A stretch of DNA of 64,000 bases from Guyanagaster necrorhizus (Eukaryota; Basidiomycota; Agaricomycetes; Agaricales; Physalacriaceae). The stretch spans positions 254,080 to 318,079 of the forward strand of contig NW_025064916.1 in NCBI RefSeq assembly GCF_019112545.1, given 5' to 3'. Below, in pieces: positions 10,802 to 21,993 of the stretch. Within the stretch, counting starts at the first letter, position 1. Each line of letters starts with the position of its first letter. The translations under genes were made by a program, and so were the position numbers. The notes beneath the pieces were generated by a model. That model made no database searches. It was not told the origin of the DNA and was given only the letters and a program-made list of their open reading frames with translations.

Positions 10802-13072
10802 ATGGTAGAAAGCATCATGACCCCAACTCCTCGCTCCTCTGTCACCGCTCTCGAAACGACACTACGACCTCATTCACCTCATATTTATTCCACCTCTTTG
10901 GAACAAGAAATCGCCATTGACGAACATAGAATCGAGAAATATGGCGCGAATGACCCTCAGGAACCCAAACCCAAGAACGACACTTGTTCAATACTCGACA
11001 CGACACCTCTCGACCCCAACATGGTGACATGGGCGGACGCGAACGACCAACTCAATCCACAGAACTGGAGTGGAAAGAAGAAATGGGCCATCACGGCCCT
11101 TTGCATTCTTCTTGCCCTTAATGTGTGCGTGATCTCTGTTATCCAAGGGTCATTTCTGCTTCTCTGATGGCTTCCATTTTCTCCCTCCGGTCTAGTACTT
11201 TTTCATCGTCGGCACCGACCTCTGCTACTACTGATATAATAGCTGCGTTCGACATCAATACTGAAACAGCATATGCTCTTGTGACTGTTTTCCTCTTGGG
11301 CTATGTCGTCGGGGTGCGTTTTTTTTCCCACATGTTCATCTTTTGCTGCTACCCGGGCTAACTGGTATCTCAATAGCCGGTACTTTGGGGCCCAGGAAGC
11401 GAACTTTATGGTCGACGTCCTGTCATGATAGGCACGATGACAGTTTACACCCTCTTCCATCTTGGTCAGGCCCTGGCTCAGAACATTCAGACATTGATGA
11501 TCTGTCGCTTCTTTGGGGGATTCTTTGCCGTAGGTCCACTTACAGTCAACGGAGGTGAACATTTTGTCATTTTTTTCCTTATGTATTCGTTCGTGCCTCA
11601 GACGCGTACTCTATAGGTATTATTGCGGACGTATGGCCGGCACTTGGTCGAGGTCCTGCGACGAGTCTGTTCTCTGCGAGTGTTTTCATGGGACCAGTAC
11701 TTGGGCCTCTTGTCGGCGGATTGTAGGCGGCAGATCCCTTTTCGCTACGGAGTCGCACGCTGACTGACTGTTCAATCTAGTATCGCTACAAGTCCCGTTT
11801 CGTGGAGATGGGTTTTCTGGGTGATGATGATATTTGCCGGAGCTTGTACAATCTTGGGAATTATTTTCCTCCCAGAGACTTACGCCCCGGCCCTTCTCTT
11901 GAAGAAGGTAAATGCAATATTCTTTTGAGGCTTGATTTGTTCTGATTTGTTCTCCACAGGCCCAGACTTTGAGGAAAGATAATCCTGAGAAGAATGCGCA
12001 TCTGTACGCTGAACACGAAAAGCAAGATTGGTCCATCAGAGGGGTTCTCCATCGGACTCTGTATCGACCTTTCCAGATGCTTCTGATGGAGCCCATCCTT
12101 GTTCTTGTAACTATTTATCTTTCTGTCGTGTATGGCGTTCTATATGCTCGTGAGTCTATCGTAATTCGGGCGCGTTCAAATTCTAATGGGCATTTCTTTT
12201 GTAGTATTTGAGGCTATTCCCGTCATCTTTGTCGAGACCCGTGGCTTCACGATCTGGCAGAACGGTCTCATATTTATTGGTGTTGGTATTGGTGCTTCGC
12301 TGGGCTCCCTCATCAACCACCTTTGCTCTCGTCACTACCCTGAGCTCGTTCCTAGATGGAAAGGCTTCCCGCCTCCCGAAGAACGTCTGTATGGCGCGAT
12401 GGTTGCGGGTCCTTGTCTCGTCATCGGAGCCTTTTGGTTGGGATGGACTGGTCAGTACGCAAGCATTCCGTGGTACGTTCCAGCCATCAGCACCATCCTC
12501 ATCGGAGCAGGTATCAACTTGATTTTCATGTCTTTCCTGGTACGTGATTGTAGTAAGCATTTTGTATCGAACGTGTGCTGACGGGCCATCCAATAGAGTT
12601 ACCTTGTCGATACGTATCTGTATGTAAAAAAAACAGTGCCTACGATCGATGCTGACTGTACTTCTAGCATGTATGCGGCGTCTGCTTTTGCTGCGAATAC
12701 GATCATACGGTCTCTGGTGGCGGCCGCCTTTCCTCTTTTTACTGTCCAGATGTACCATAACGTAAGTCTCTCGTCTAGCAGATATACTTCCACCGAAATT
12801 ATTGACATGTACGTGCTTACAGCTTGGTATCAATTGGGCATCAACATTGGTCGGTTTGATCGCATTGGTCCTTGCACCCAGTCCCTTCCTCTTCTACAAG
12901 TACGGCTCGCAAATCCGAAGTCGGAGCAAATTCGCACCGTGTATTGTAAGCGAAGCCTTTTTTTTCCCAATGTGTCCGTGAAGCCGTACCTCATGTTGGT
13001 TCAATTTAGGATCTCAAAATCGCGAAACAACTCGAGATTGAAGATCAACGACAGGGGGCAAAGGCTGTATAA
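10802..13072 (+). CDS. MFS transporter, DHA1 (Tpo1/Flr1-like) drug:H+ antiporter
   Basis: The start at 10802 has a strong context (CACCATGG). A hydrophilic N-terminus of about 75 residues leads to WADANDQLNPQNWSGKKKW, the usual pre-TM1 block (D-P-x-N-P-x-N-W) of fungal DHA1 transporters. At least eight introns join exons carrying GSELYGRRPVM (motif A equivalent in loop 2-3), FFGGFFAVGPLTVNGG, GPVLGPLVGG (antiporter motif C), SWRWVFW, FLPETYAP, RPFQMLL and LFEAIPVIFVETRGF. The last membrane segment ends SPFLFYKYG. The C-terminus is short and charged (LEIEDQRQGAKAV). I could follow an open frame through every junction. The family exports drugs, polyamines or toxic metabolites across the plasma membrane using the proton gradient; the substrate is unknown. 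No biosynthetic genes lie beside it. A paralogue of the same subfamily lies at 23559-25701. Confidence 0.88.
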
Positions 13073-14422
13073 CTGCGCTCAGCTAGCTGATCGCTGAGCT
13101 TTGAATGTTGCGACGAAAGAACGACGACTAACGTTTTGTGGGTGGAATGGTAAATGGACATTCATTCCTACGAGCGCCGATGGCGGCTCTAATTGACGAG
13201 AATTTTGTCGAGGAGTGTATAATATATATATCACATAATGCAACAAAGGTAGATGACCATAGACGTAGACTCTCATACCCCCTACCGCATAACAACCCAT
13301 GATGACTGTAGCTATAGCCAATGGATTACTTGTTTTCTTGACCTGGGTCCGACACGTAAAAGGACGGAGTGCCTTCGGATGATGACCCGGGTGGTGAGTG
13401 CGCATTACTGGCTTCTCAAGCCACTCAAGGGACCGTTTCAAAGCCTGCAAATACCCATTTCCGCGCCCTCCAGATTGTGCGGCCAGGTGTGAATCTATCC
13501 TCGTGGCCTGGCACGCGGACACAGCTATCAAGTTTCACTCACTGGCTCAGCATAACTAGCCTTGGATTCGCGTTGTCGCCTTCTTTTGGTAGTATCCTCA
13601 CCCACACTACTAATTTTGGAAGACATGCCATATCCTCAATGATACCTGTGCCGATGGGTCCTGCCAATCTGCGGCAGGGAAATGCATTCCGCGGGGGNNN
13701 NNNNNNNNNNNNNNNNNNNNNNNNNNNNNNNNNNNNNNNNNNNNNNNNNNNNNNNNNCTTCGACGTTGGGTCCTCCTCTGAGCATCTGGCTGGTTAGTCA
13801 GTTTCTGAACTGCAGATTAGCAGATTATTCAAAGGGGGATACCGTCAATGGGATTTTAGACGAATCTATCAACATTGTTGTGATCCTATCAATGATAAAC
13901 TCGCGTAGCGTATCATTCATTGCTCGGCATGTTCGGGCCATTGTTTTGATAGTAAGACCATCTTCAGAACTTTATTCGACCGTAGAACGCGTCTAACATC
14001 GGGTCTGTCAAGTACCTGAATTATTATGCGTAGGGAAAACATGCGAACGAGGAACTAAGGCAACGACTGTGAATCACACACATATAATGGATGATCGATA
14101 ACTCCGGGACGGTGAAGAGATAATTCCCAGACAACCAACCTATGATCAGCCTATCCAGTGATTAAAGCGGAATGTGCACAAGTTTTAGAAGCGAAGAGAA
14201 TTGCCGAGCTACATGGAAGGAACAGAGTTCAGACGAATCCTTCGATAGTTCCAAATTCGTTGATCATGGCAACCTGAGATTTAGACTTCAAAAGAACGTG
14301 AAAAAAAGTGTGTATGGTTGATTATCGCGTCCGGCACGCATAACATGGGAAAGAACGAGGGGGGTACAGCGCGTAAAGGAACGTGGAATGATGGATACCG
14401 CGACGCGACGGTCCAGAAAATT
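13073..14422. other. Intergenic stretch containing the assembly gap
   Basis: No supported gene. Short open frames on either strand lack motifs. A run of undetermined bases interrupts it, so a small gene or repeat there could be missed. Confidence 0.5.
13698..13757. other. Assembly gap (60 undetermined bases)
   Basis: Sixty consecutive N. The true length is unknown; scaffolders often use fixed-size N runs. The left edge ends in a G run (GCGGGGG). Confidence 0.99.
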
Positions 14423-15082
14423 TTACTTGCGTCCCTTCTTTCGTGGACTGGTGCTACCTCTGACAGCAGCTTTGCTCGTCCCAGCCTTCGGCTTTGTAGG
14501 AGTGCTCCTGGCCTTCTTCTTCGGGCTTCCCGTGTCCGCGCCCCGGGCCTGAGTCGCCCTCCTTGCTGGATTCTTGCGCTTCCTGGATGGCGTGGTTTCT
14601 TGTTCTTCCTCGGGCCACTCGCGCGCGACGTGGACAAACCCAGGATCGACGAGTTTCGGATCGATGCACAGCTGGGGCGGCTGAGGCTTGCACTGTGTGT
14701 AGCGCGGGGTCAGGGGTTGGTTCCACCCCTTGAGAGTGCCTATCCGAGGTTGAGGCTCTGCGATGACGGTTGGTGCTGGGGGTTTGGCCGCGTCGTTCTG
14801 CATCGGGTATTCTTCGTTGTAGAGGGAAGGGTCGACGAGATCTTCTAGCTCCCATTGGGGGGGACCGGCGTACGAATCTTGTCTCTGTGTCGACGGCGCA
14901 GTCCTACGAAAGGTAATATTAATAAGCTTTGTTGATCTCACAACGTAGATCGACTTGCCATTGGTCAGGGAGGGATGGCATGTCTTCTGGAGTTGTGAGA
15001 TGCGACTGGGTTGAGGAATTGTTTGGGGAAAGGAAGGGTGCACCGTTGTGCGCGCGCCTTTTATGAGGGAAGTACTCTTCAT
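14423..15082 (-). CDS. Basic, lysine-rich hypothetical protein (nuclear?)
   Basis: The frame from 15082 to 14423 encodes 219 residues. A 51-nt segment at 14904-14954 (GTCGAT...TTATTAATA...TCGTAG) looks like an in-frame intron and would shorten it to 202. The N-terminus is Ser/Pro-rich and the middle is Pro-rich (PPQWELEDLVDPSLYNEEYP and a CIDPKLVDPGFVHV block). The last 60 residues are dominated by Lys, Arg, Ser, Thr and Pro (SRKRKNPARR, SPKKKARSTPTKPK, SPRKKGRK) and hold several candidate nuclear localisation signals. I recognise no catalytic domain. A nuclear or DNA-associated role is inferred only from the histone-H1-like tail. Confidence 0.6.
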   Translation of the reverse strand: MKSTSLIKGARTTVHPSFPQTIPQPSRISQLQKTCHPSLTNGKSIYVVRSTKLINITFRRTAPSTQRQDSYAGPPQWELEDLVDPSLYNEEYPMQNDAAKPPAPTVIAEPQPRIGTLKGWNQPLTPRYTQCKPQPPQLCIDPKLVDPGFVHVAREWPEEEQETTPSRKRKNPARRATQARGADTGSPKKKARSTPTKPKAGTSKAAVRGSTSPRKKGRK

Positions 15083-15684
15083 TGTACTAAGACAATTGAA
15101 TGTGGTCGCGGAACTCGGACCCGCAAAGATGGACCAGAAAGTGAATTGTGAACTTCACAGTGAAATATGATGTTCAATGAAATAAATAGATTCCATTATT
15201 AGCGCCCCGTGGCATGGGTGGTCGATCTTTTTGTCCTGAACTGTATCTACGAATAATGAATGGCTTGTCACAGTCTCGTAAGAAAACTCACGGCAGGTCT
15301 TCAATGTTCATGAAATAATAGGCGACAAAGGGACAAAAAAGGAAAAGCTACATAAACTTGATGGTTCCTTCAGTCCTCTAGTTCCTCTAGGTGGTGGTAA
15401 AGAGTTTGGAATGACTATCCACAGAATCTGATAGTTCACTTGTCTCATTCCTGCTGACATTACTTCGGGCAAATAGTCAAAGCAAAGTCAAAGAAATTTA
15501 GCATATTTGGTCAAATTTTGGGTGGCATGTCGATATTTCGATCCAAGTTGGAGCACTGAATGACGCCACATTACGGACACGTGACTTGACATCAGAATTA
15601 ATAATGATCGTCTCGCGGATATGCTTAAAAGAGAGAAACCCACCCATCTTCCTTTCCTACTCCCATCTCCATCGAAACTGCACC

Positions 15685-16481
15685 ATGGCCAACACTCTTC
15701 CTGATCTCCCTTATTCTTATGATGCTCTCGAGCCCTTCATTTCTCGTCAAATCATGGAGCTTCACCACAAGAAGCACCATCAGACCTATGTCAATGCGCT
15801 GAACGCAGCTGAGGCTGCCTACTCAAAGGCATCGTCCGCCAAGGAGCGCATTGCACTTCAGGCTGCCCTCAAGTTCAACGGTGGTGGTACGTTGGACGCG
15901 GCGTGTTGCGCTGCGACGACTTGCTGACTGATCTGATTGTCTTATCAGGACATATCAACCACTCTCTCTTCTGGAAGAACCTCGCTCCCGCCCACTCTGA
16001 GGGCAAAGGAAACGGAGGTGTCCTGCATGGTGGATCTCTCAAGGATGCTATCGAGGGCACCTTTGGCAGTGTTGACGCCTTCAAAAAGCAATTCAACGCT
16101 ACGACCGCTGGTATCCAGGGATCCGGCTGGGGATGGCTCGTGAGTAATCATACTTTCGTGTGGATGGCGTCACTCATATCATATCATATCATTGCGTCGC
16201 AATTTTCAGGGACTTAACCCCATCACCAAGCGTCTTGAAATTGTCACCACCGCTAACCAAGACCCTCTGTTGACTCATGTTCCCATCATCGGTGTCGACA
16301 TCTGGGAGCACGCATTCTATCTCCAGTACCTCAACGTCAAGGCTGACGTATGTGTCTTACGTATTGTGTAATGACTGAATGGCTGACTAAGAGTGTACAG
16401 TATTTGAACGCTATCTGGTCCGTTATCAACTTTGAGGAAGCCCAAAAGCGCTACGATGAAGGAATCGCTGCCAAGCTCTAA
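15685..16481 (+). CDS. sod2: Manganese superoxide dismutase
   Basis: Exons 15685-15886, 15949-16139, 16210-16347 and 16401-16481 give 203 residues, the usual length. It opens with [16 protein letters not shown]. The metal ligands of Fe/Mn-SOD are all visible: His in [13 protein letters not shown], His in HINHSLFW, and Asp and His in [18 protein letters not shown] precedes the third block. It dismutates superoxide to peroxide and oxygen. The start at 15685 (CACCATGG) leaves no mitochondrial presequence, so this may be a cytosolic Mn-SOD, as known in several fungi. An upstream in-frame ATG at 15604 would add 27 residues with several basic ones, but a TATA-like TTAAAAG near 15624 and the CT-rich stretch just before 15685 suggest transcription starts after it. 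Confidence 0.94.
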
Positions 16482-17641
16482 GTCTGTTTTTATGTGAGAA
16501 GAAAGAGAAAAGAAGACAGAAATTGTATTACTTTCGTGGGACTAACTGATTATCTTGTATCAACGGTTGCTCAAAATCGCATGTTTTTCTTCCTCTCTTT
16601 TGTGGAATTCGGCCGATTTTCGGATTTGGTTCGACTCAGCGCTATGGCGCTCAGCAACAAGGTATCTTACCTGATCCGCCTGTGCAAGTCAGACAACCAC
16701 CTGCAAACCTCAAGAAAGTCCTTTTCGCTTGACTATGTGAGCACTATCCGCATGTTCTGGCACGGGGTAGGTATCCCTTGATTTAATCAATCACTGTTCT
16801 TCGTGCTAAACTTGATATTTGAATAGTAGGAACATTAAGGTCAATACTGGTCAACTGTGGTTTCAATAGTTGCAGACATAGTTTATCCTTCTGTGATGAC
16901 CTCTTGTACGTAGAGTCTATTCAATCACATTCCCAGAGTAAGCAAACCGGTGTCGGCGGTTCGCTGTATGTCGGCGTCTTGTGGTCAAAACGGGACGTGC
17001 TGCCTGCAGTTCGTGGGTGATGTGCGGTCGTGGCCGGGATTTGAAAGGTGACGTGCCGCCTTGAACCTTAATGCTCTCTTGCGGAGCGGCCGTTTCCTTA
17101 TTTTGTCTAGGTGCGATGAATGGGAACTACAAGGCTCTATAGGATACCAATGATAGAGGCGACCCAACTCATATGGAAACTTAGATGCCAGAGGTGCATC
17201 CCCACTGCCCAGAGAAGTAAACGAGATCCAGAGTAACTGGCTTGAATTAAATAAACCAGAGACTTACTCTGGATAGGCTGGCTGCTGACAGACTACGTTT
17301 GAAGCACAAAACTGAACATGTCGCGTTTACATTCGAAAGTACTTCAGAATCCTGGATATTCACTGGGAGCAATTCCAGAACTTGTTACAGTTCCAACTGT
17401 CCATATTTCTTGTTGACTTCTCGTTCCTGGAAAAGCGTAAATTGCTGAAATATCATTCGAGGTTTCTGATCAAAGGCCCAGGAACGCATCAGGTGCGTGC
17501 GCGCCCCACGTGATGGGAACTTTTGTCAACTCGGGAGTAAACAAACCAAACGATACCAGAATCGTGAACGCGTCTTTTGCTTTTGCCCATCACCTCATTT
17601 TTTTCGCTCCCCGATATTTCCTCCTCGGCTGTCCCCTGACG
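16482..17641. other. Intergenic stretch, no gene seen
   Basis: About 1.1 kb without supported coding sequence. GCGCGCCCCACGTG at about 17499-17512, roughly 130 bases before the next start, contains an E-box (CACGTG) that could bind a bHLH factor; this is motif-level inference. Confidence 0.45.
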
Positions 17642-18514
17642 ATGCCTCGTAAAGCCGCCGCTGCTACCAATGAGGCTACAGAGCCTCGTCGTTCATCGCG
17701 TATCAAGGAACAACCCAAACCAGCCTTGGCGGTAAAGAAGGCTGCGGCGAAACCTAGAGCCAAAAAGGCAGATAAGGAAGCCAAGGCTGATGTCGAGGAA
17801 AAGCCAAAGACTCCTAGAGGCCGGAAGCGTAAGACTGCTGAAGAGGTGAACGGTGAGGAGGCGCAAACCGAGAAGGAGCCCCCTGTGAAGAAGGTATAAC
17901 CGCCCTCTATTGCCGATCGAGCGCTAATTTTTTGACTCTATCCAGACCAAACCTGCATCCAAAGCGAAGCCTGCGTCCAAAGCCGCTGAAGCTGCTGCTG
18001 CTAACCCTGCATCCAAGCCCCCTTCCAGGGCCTCCGCCAAACCGCCCTCCAGAGCTGCGTCCAAGAAGCCTGCATCCAGGGCTGGATCCAAGAAACCATC
18101 CTCCAAGGCATGTTGAGTTGCTTCTCTCGTCTCTCCTGGCGCTATTCTGCGGTTATCAGCCCCTTGTTGGCATGTAGTGCCTGTAATGGTCTCTGCTCAG
18201 TGGCTATCGATCTCCTTTTCAATGACTGGCGTGAGCACGGCGCTGATCCTTGCCTTTTTCGTTGTTTCCCTTTGCCTGTTTAATCTATAGGTCGGTGCCC
18301 AAGAGCCTGCAGCCGCTGCCCCAGTCGTTGAAGAGACCATTGCCGAGGAACCTGAGGCTGAAGCTGAAGCTGAAGCTGCGGCTACTGCTGCTGCTAATGG
18401 CGATGTGGAAGGCGAGGTCGAGAACAAGGTGCGTAGACTTCCTCTGTAATACTTTCCATTTGGTAAAGCTGGATACAGGAGACGGAGGAAGAAGCTGCGC
18501 CTGTCGAGGCCTGA
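17642..18514 (+). CDS. Small charged chromatin-type protein (AT-hook-like, KP repeats)
   Basis: Exons 17642-17893, 17946-18107, 18291-18428 and 18479-18514 are all multiples of three and join in phase 0 to 195 residues. The N-terminal third is basic (MPRKAAAA, RRSSRIKEQPKP, TPRGRKRKTAEE); PRGRKRK resembles an AT-hook core. The second exon is a run of imperfect KPASK/KPPSR repeats. The third and fourth exons are acidic (EEPEAEAEAEA, ETEEEAAPVEA). This basic-to-acidic layout resembles HMG-type and nucleolar proteins. A nuclear role is inferred; no homologue is named. The second intron (18108-18290, 183 nt) uses a GC donor (AAG|GCATGT), which is the only choice that keeps the downstream frame. 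Confidence 0.7.
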
Positions 18515-20129
18515 TCGTCCAGTTCCGACAGCGTCCCCCTTTATCACTGTCCCATTCACAACTATTCTACCCGCTGCGCGTTCTTTCCTTCTTCCACATA
18601 ATAGATGGGAGACGGTGCACAGCGGGAATGTGTATCAATCTGATGATCCGGATGCGCCAAACGACCACATTCCCATTGTTTAAATATCTTTTCCATCGTG
18701 CTATCGCTGTCTGCTTTCCTTTTTATTGCGCCTACGCGGCACCACTAACATGTTTAGGGTGTTGTTTTCGTATCTTATTCCCTCGTATTGTGTGTATGCG
18801 TGCGGTCCGTCTTCGTTGAAAATGTAGCTCGTATCGTCCCATCGTACATCTTTAGCTTTCTTTGTACATTTTTTTAAGTCTCTGTACATCCCTTTTTTTT
18901 CTATTTGTTTTTGGCTTATCTGTATGTTGAAGATTATAACTATTATGTAGTCAGCTTTAGCTCCAGATATCTAAGAATGTATCTACTGTGGCAAAATTGT
19001 GGATTATGCTTCCTTTTCACCGCGCTGAACTCTTCTGGGTGTAACGGTAGTAGAGTGCGACGTACATATATTCGCTCTCAAGTAGAAAATTGGACCGCAG
19101 ACCATCGAACAAAATTTTCCGGACTAGCGGCGCATAGGATTACTTTTTCGTGGGCAAGGGAATGTCCATGCAAATTTGCTGAGAAAGTGGGGCGACCGAC
19201 ATTATTTCGGCATTTCCCGTGACTTTCTCATATCTCTCCCAATTGTTGCTTATTTCTTCTCTACTCGGAGACTCATCTTTTCGTACGAGAGAACTCGGAT
19301 AAATTTTTCTTTTGCTGCTTTCGCTGTTGTTTCTGTTCCTGTTCGTCAAGGCTTCGAACCCAGAAGGCAGAAATGATGCCGTCAAGTTTCGTGCCACCCC
19401 CCGCTGTCAGCATCGTGAATGTGTTGGGAGTTCCGTGAGCCCGTAACTGTGCAGTCGGTTGTCCCTTCGTTATTATCTCTGACTGAGATGGGACAAAAGT
19501 CCTGCAGATTTCGAACAGTAGCAGCCCCGAGAACGGGGGTATGAACTTGTTGTAAGTCTCGGAGCTCAGTATTTTATTGGTAGGTCATATTATATATCTT
19601 GGTCGGGGATTTGGACCATTTACATTTTAAGTTTTTCATAATAGCTGACGAAAGCTCCTCCAAGTTGCGCACTATTACGCCCGTACTGAAAGTAACTTGA
19701 GCGGAATTCTCTCTGCCGCCCGCTATACTATTCTCATGCAATATTAGGTCGCAGGATGGCATTAATGCTACGGCTCAAACAATACAACTTGACTTCACAG
19801 ATGCTCTTGTGTCTGTATCCGTGAAACGTCATCAAGCTGGAAGACCGCCGTATCTCCGTGTTTACTGTATCATCAAAAGCACCATATTGCATCAAAAACG
19901 CAACCACATGGATCCCGAATTCGCTTCTGTAGCGTTCTGTCCCATTCAGTGTCCACCACTCCTAGCTATGACGACGTCTCGGGGTCTATTTGTCCCCGCT
20001 ATTTCCCAGTACCTCTGCGCAGCTCATCAGAGCCCATCTCGCATGTGTCTTCCTAACATTGGAAATTATTTTTAGCGCACGTTCGGGTGGGAGTGTTATA
20101 TATACCTCGTCGAAGTACCTTGACCATCG
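18515..20129. other. Intergenic stretch, no gene seen
   Basis: 1.6 kb of T-rich sequence after the preceding gene, probably its 3' UTR and the next gene's promoter. TTATATATACC at about 20095-20105 lies only about 25 bases before the ATG at 20130, an unusually short distance for a TATA box. Confidence 0.45.
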
Positions 20130-21993
20130 ATGGGCCTTCTCCAAGTGGTCTTGTGCGCACTTTCACCTGCTCTCCTCCGGGCGTCGCCTGTGAGGAAGGC
20201 TAGTACTGACACGTCTGTGGTACTCAATGGGCAGACTTTTATCAATAAAGGAATCGTCGCGTTTGGCTTGATCCCGTCAGATGCCGTAGACTCGACGGGC
20301 GATACCCTTGGTGGTTTTGGGAGTGCCATGGCGATCAAGTACAGGACGTGGACGGATATTGGGAACGGAAGTTTCTCGGGCACACTGGTCGCACATCCAG
20401 ATCGTGGGTACAATGTGTGCGTTTGCCGACCCCCTTCCCCCCCTTCCCTCCTCCTCCGGTTTTTCCATTTGCTGACCTCTCTGTAGGGAAGGGACGGTAA
20501 ACTACCAGGCCCGCCAGCATGATATTGACTTTGTATTGACGCCCTATTACGGCACGGACGACTTGAGCTTTGACGACGCGCAAGGGACGCTTACGGTGGT
20601 GTACAAGAACACTACGCTCCAGTATGAGAGAGATGACAACAAGACTACAGGTCTTGATAGCCTAGGCGTGCGTCCTGCGATGGCAGGGTTTCCCTTGGAC
20701 CCCTTCGCGGACCCACAGATGCCCGTGCCGATTACGATACCGAATCTGTCCATTGATGCTGAGGGGATCATTGCGAACCTTGATGGATCGTAAGTTGGAT
20801 TTGAATGCCGGTCATTGAAACAGGGCTAAGTGTTGCGTGCGGAATAGGTACTGGGTGAGCGACGAGTACGGACCGTACATCTACCGCTTCTCGGGGGACG
20901 GACATCTAATCCAGACTATCCAACCACCTTCAGCGATCCTCCCTCGCGACTCCGACGGGAACCTGAACTTTACGTCCGAAACGGATCCAAGTACTGGAAG
21001 AGCTGGCAATCAAGGTGAAGAAGCGCCGTTTTTGAAAGTTTTTATTGGAGGAAAACTGACGTTTTTCGTTCATAGGATTCGAGGGCCTGACGTTCGACGT
21101 CGACAGTGAGATTGTTTATGCAATGCTGCAGTCGGCGACTATTCAGGACGGTGGAAATGACTCGACCACATCGAGGTACACCCGTCTTTTAGCGTATGAT
21201 GTGTCCAACCCCACTGTCCGTCCTGAGCTTGTCGGTGAATGGGTCGTGCCGTTGCCGCAGAGCAAGAAAAACAAGACGAGGGCATGCAGCGAGATCGCGT
21301 TCGTAAGCCCTGGTGTGTTCTTCGCGTTGTCTAGGGATGGAGATGGAAGAGGCGGGGACGACCTCGAGTCCAGTTACAAGTAAGGTTTTCAAGTGGACTT
21401 TAGGGATGCGTGTGCTGATGGTAGGTTCAGGCAAGCGGACCTTTTCGATATCTCCAACGCCACGGACATTCACGGTACCAAATTCGACGATCCTGCGAAC
21501 CCCATTGCCATCGATGGCGAGCTTGATGCTGATATTATACCAGCCACGTACGTGTCGTTCGTCAATTATCTTGACGACGACCAGCTGGCAAGGTTCGGTC
21601 TGCAGAATGGTATGTGTGGCTGGCTGTCTGCCTACGCACACAACTCTCGCCTGACTGACTGACTGACTGACCGACCTCTCTCCTTAGGCGACGAAGATGA
21701 CGACACGCACATCAACGCAAAGTGGGAGTCATTCTCGCTTGCTCCTGTCGATGACCCGGATTATCCGGATGATTATTTCTTGTTCACTGCTGTGAGTGGT
21801 GGTATTACGCTGCTGCTGCTGTTTTGATGTTGATGTGCGAGTACAGTCGGACAACGATTTCCTCACAACGAATGGGATTTCAGTGGGAGAGCCGTATGAT
21901 GCTGGTGAGGATGTGGACAATCAGTTTTTGGTGTTTAGGGTTACGCTTCCTAGTGTGGTTCCTGGGAGCGTTCAGCGGCTCTTGGGCGTGTAA
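20130..21993 (+). CDS. Secreted esterase-like phytase-family protein
   Basis: A signal peptide is visible (MGLLQVVLCALSPALLRASP). Exons join in frame through introns near 20415-20486, 20790-20847, 21016-21074, 21379-21430, 21610-21687 and 21792-21846. The spliced chain contains GFGSAMAIKYRTW, DIDFVLTPYY, AEGIIANLDGSYWVSDEYGP, YIYRFSGDG, NQGFEGLTFD and ACSEIAFVSPGVFFALSRD. This is the pattern of the phytase-like / esterase-like domain (PF13449 type), a beta-propeller family with Asp/Glu-rich blades. Members are extracellular and their substrates are mostly unproven; phosphoester or ester hydrolysis is a family-level guess. The C-terminus ends LPSVVPGSVQRLLGV with no anchor. The gene looks intact. 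Confidence 0.82.
21651..21670 (+). repeat. (CTGA)5 microsatellite in an intron
   Basis: Five perfect CTGA units followed by CCGACC lie inside the intron that begins at about 21610. They may supply branch-site-like CTGAC/CTGAT motifs many times over. Confidence 0.9.

Noticed and set aside
12183..12833. 216-codon minus-strand frame
   Set aside because: It is antisense to the well-supported MFS transporter exons and contains no recognisable motif.
19320..19400. TTCGAACCC resembling a tRNA T-arm
   Set aside because: Flanking bases do not pair as T-stem or acceptor stem, so no tRNA gene can be built.
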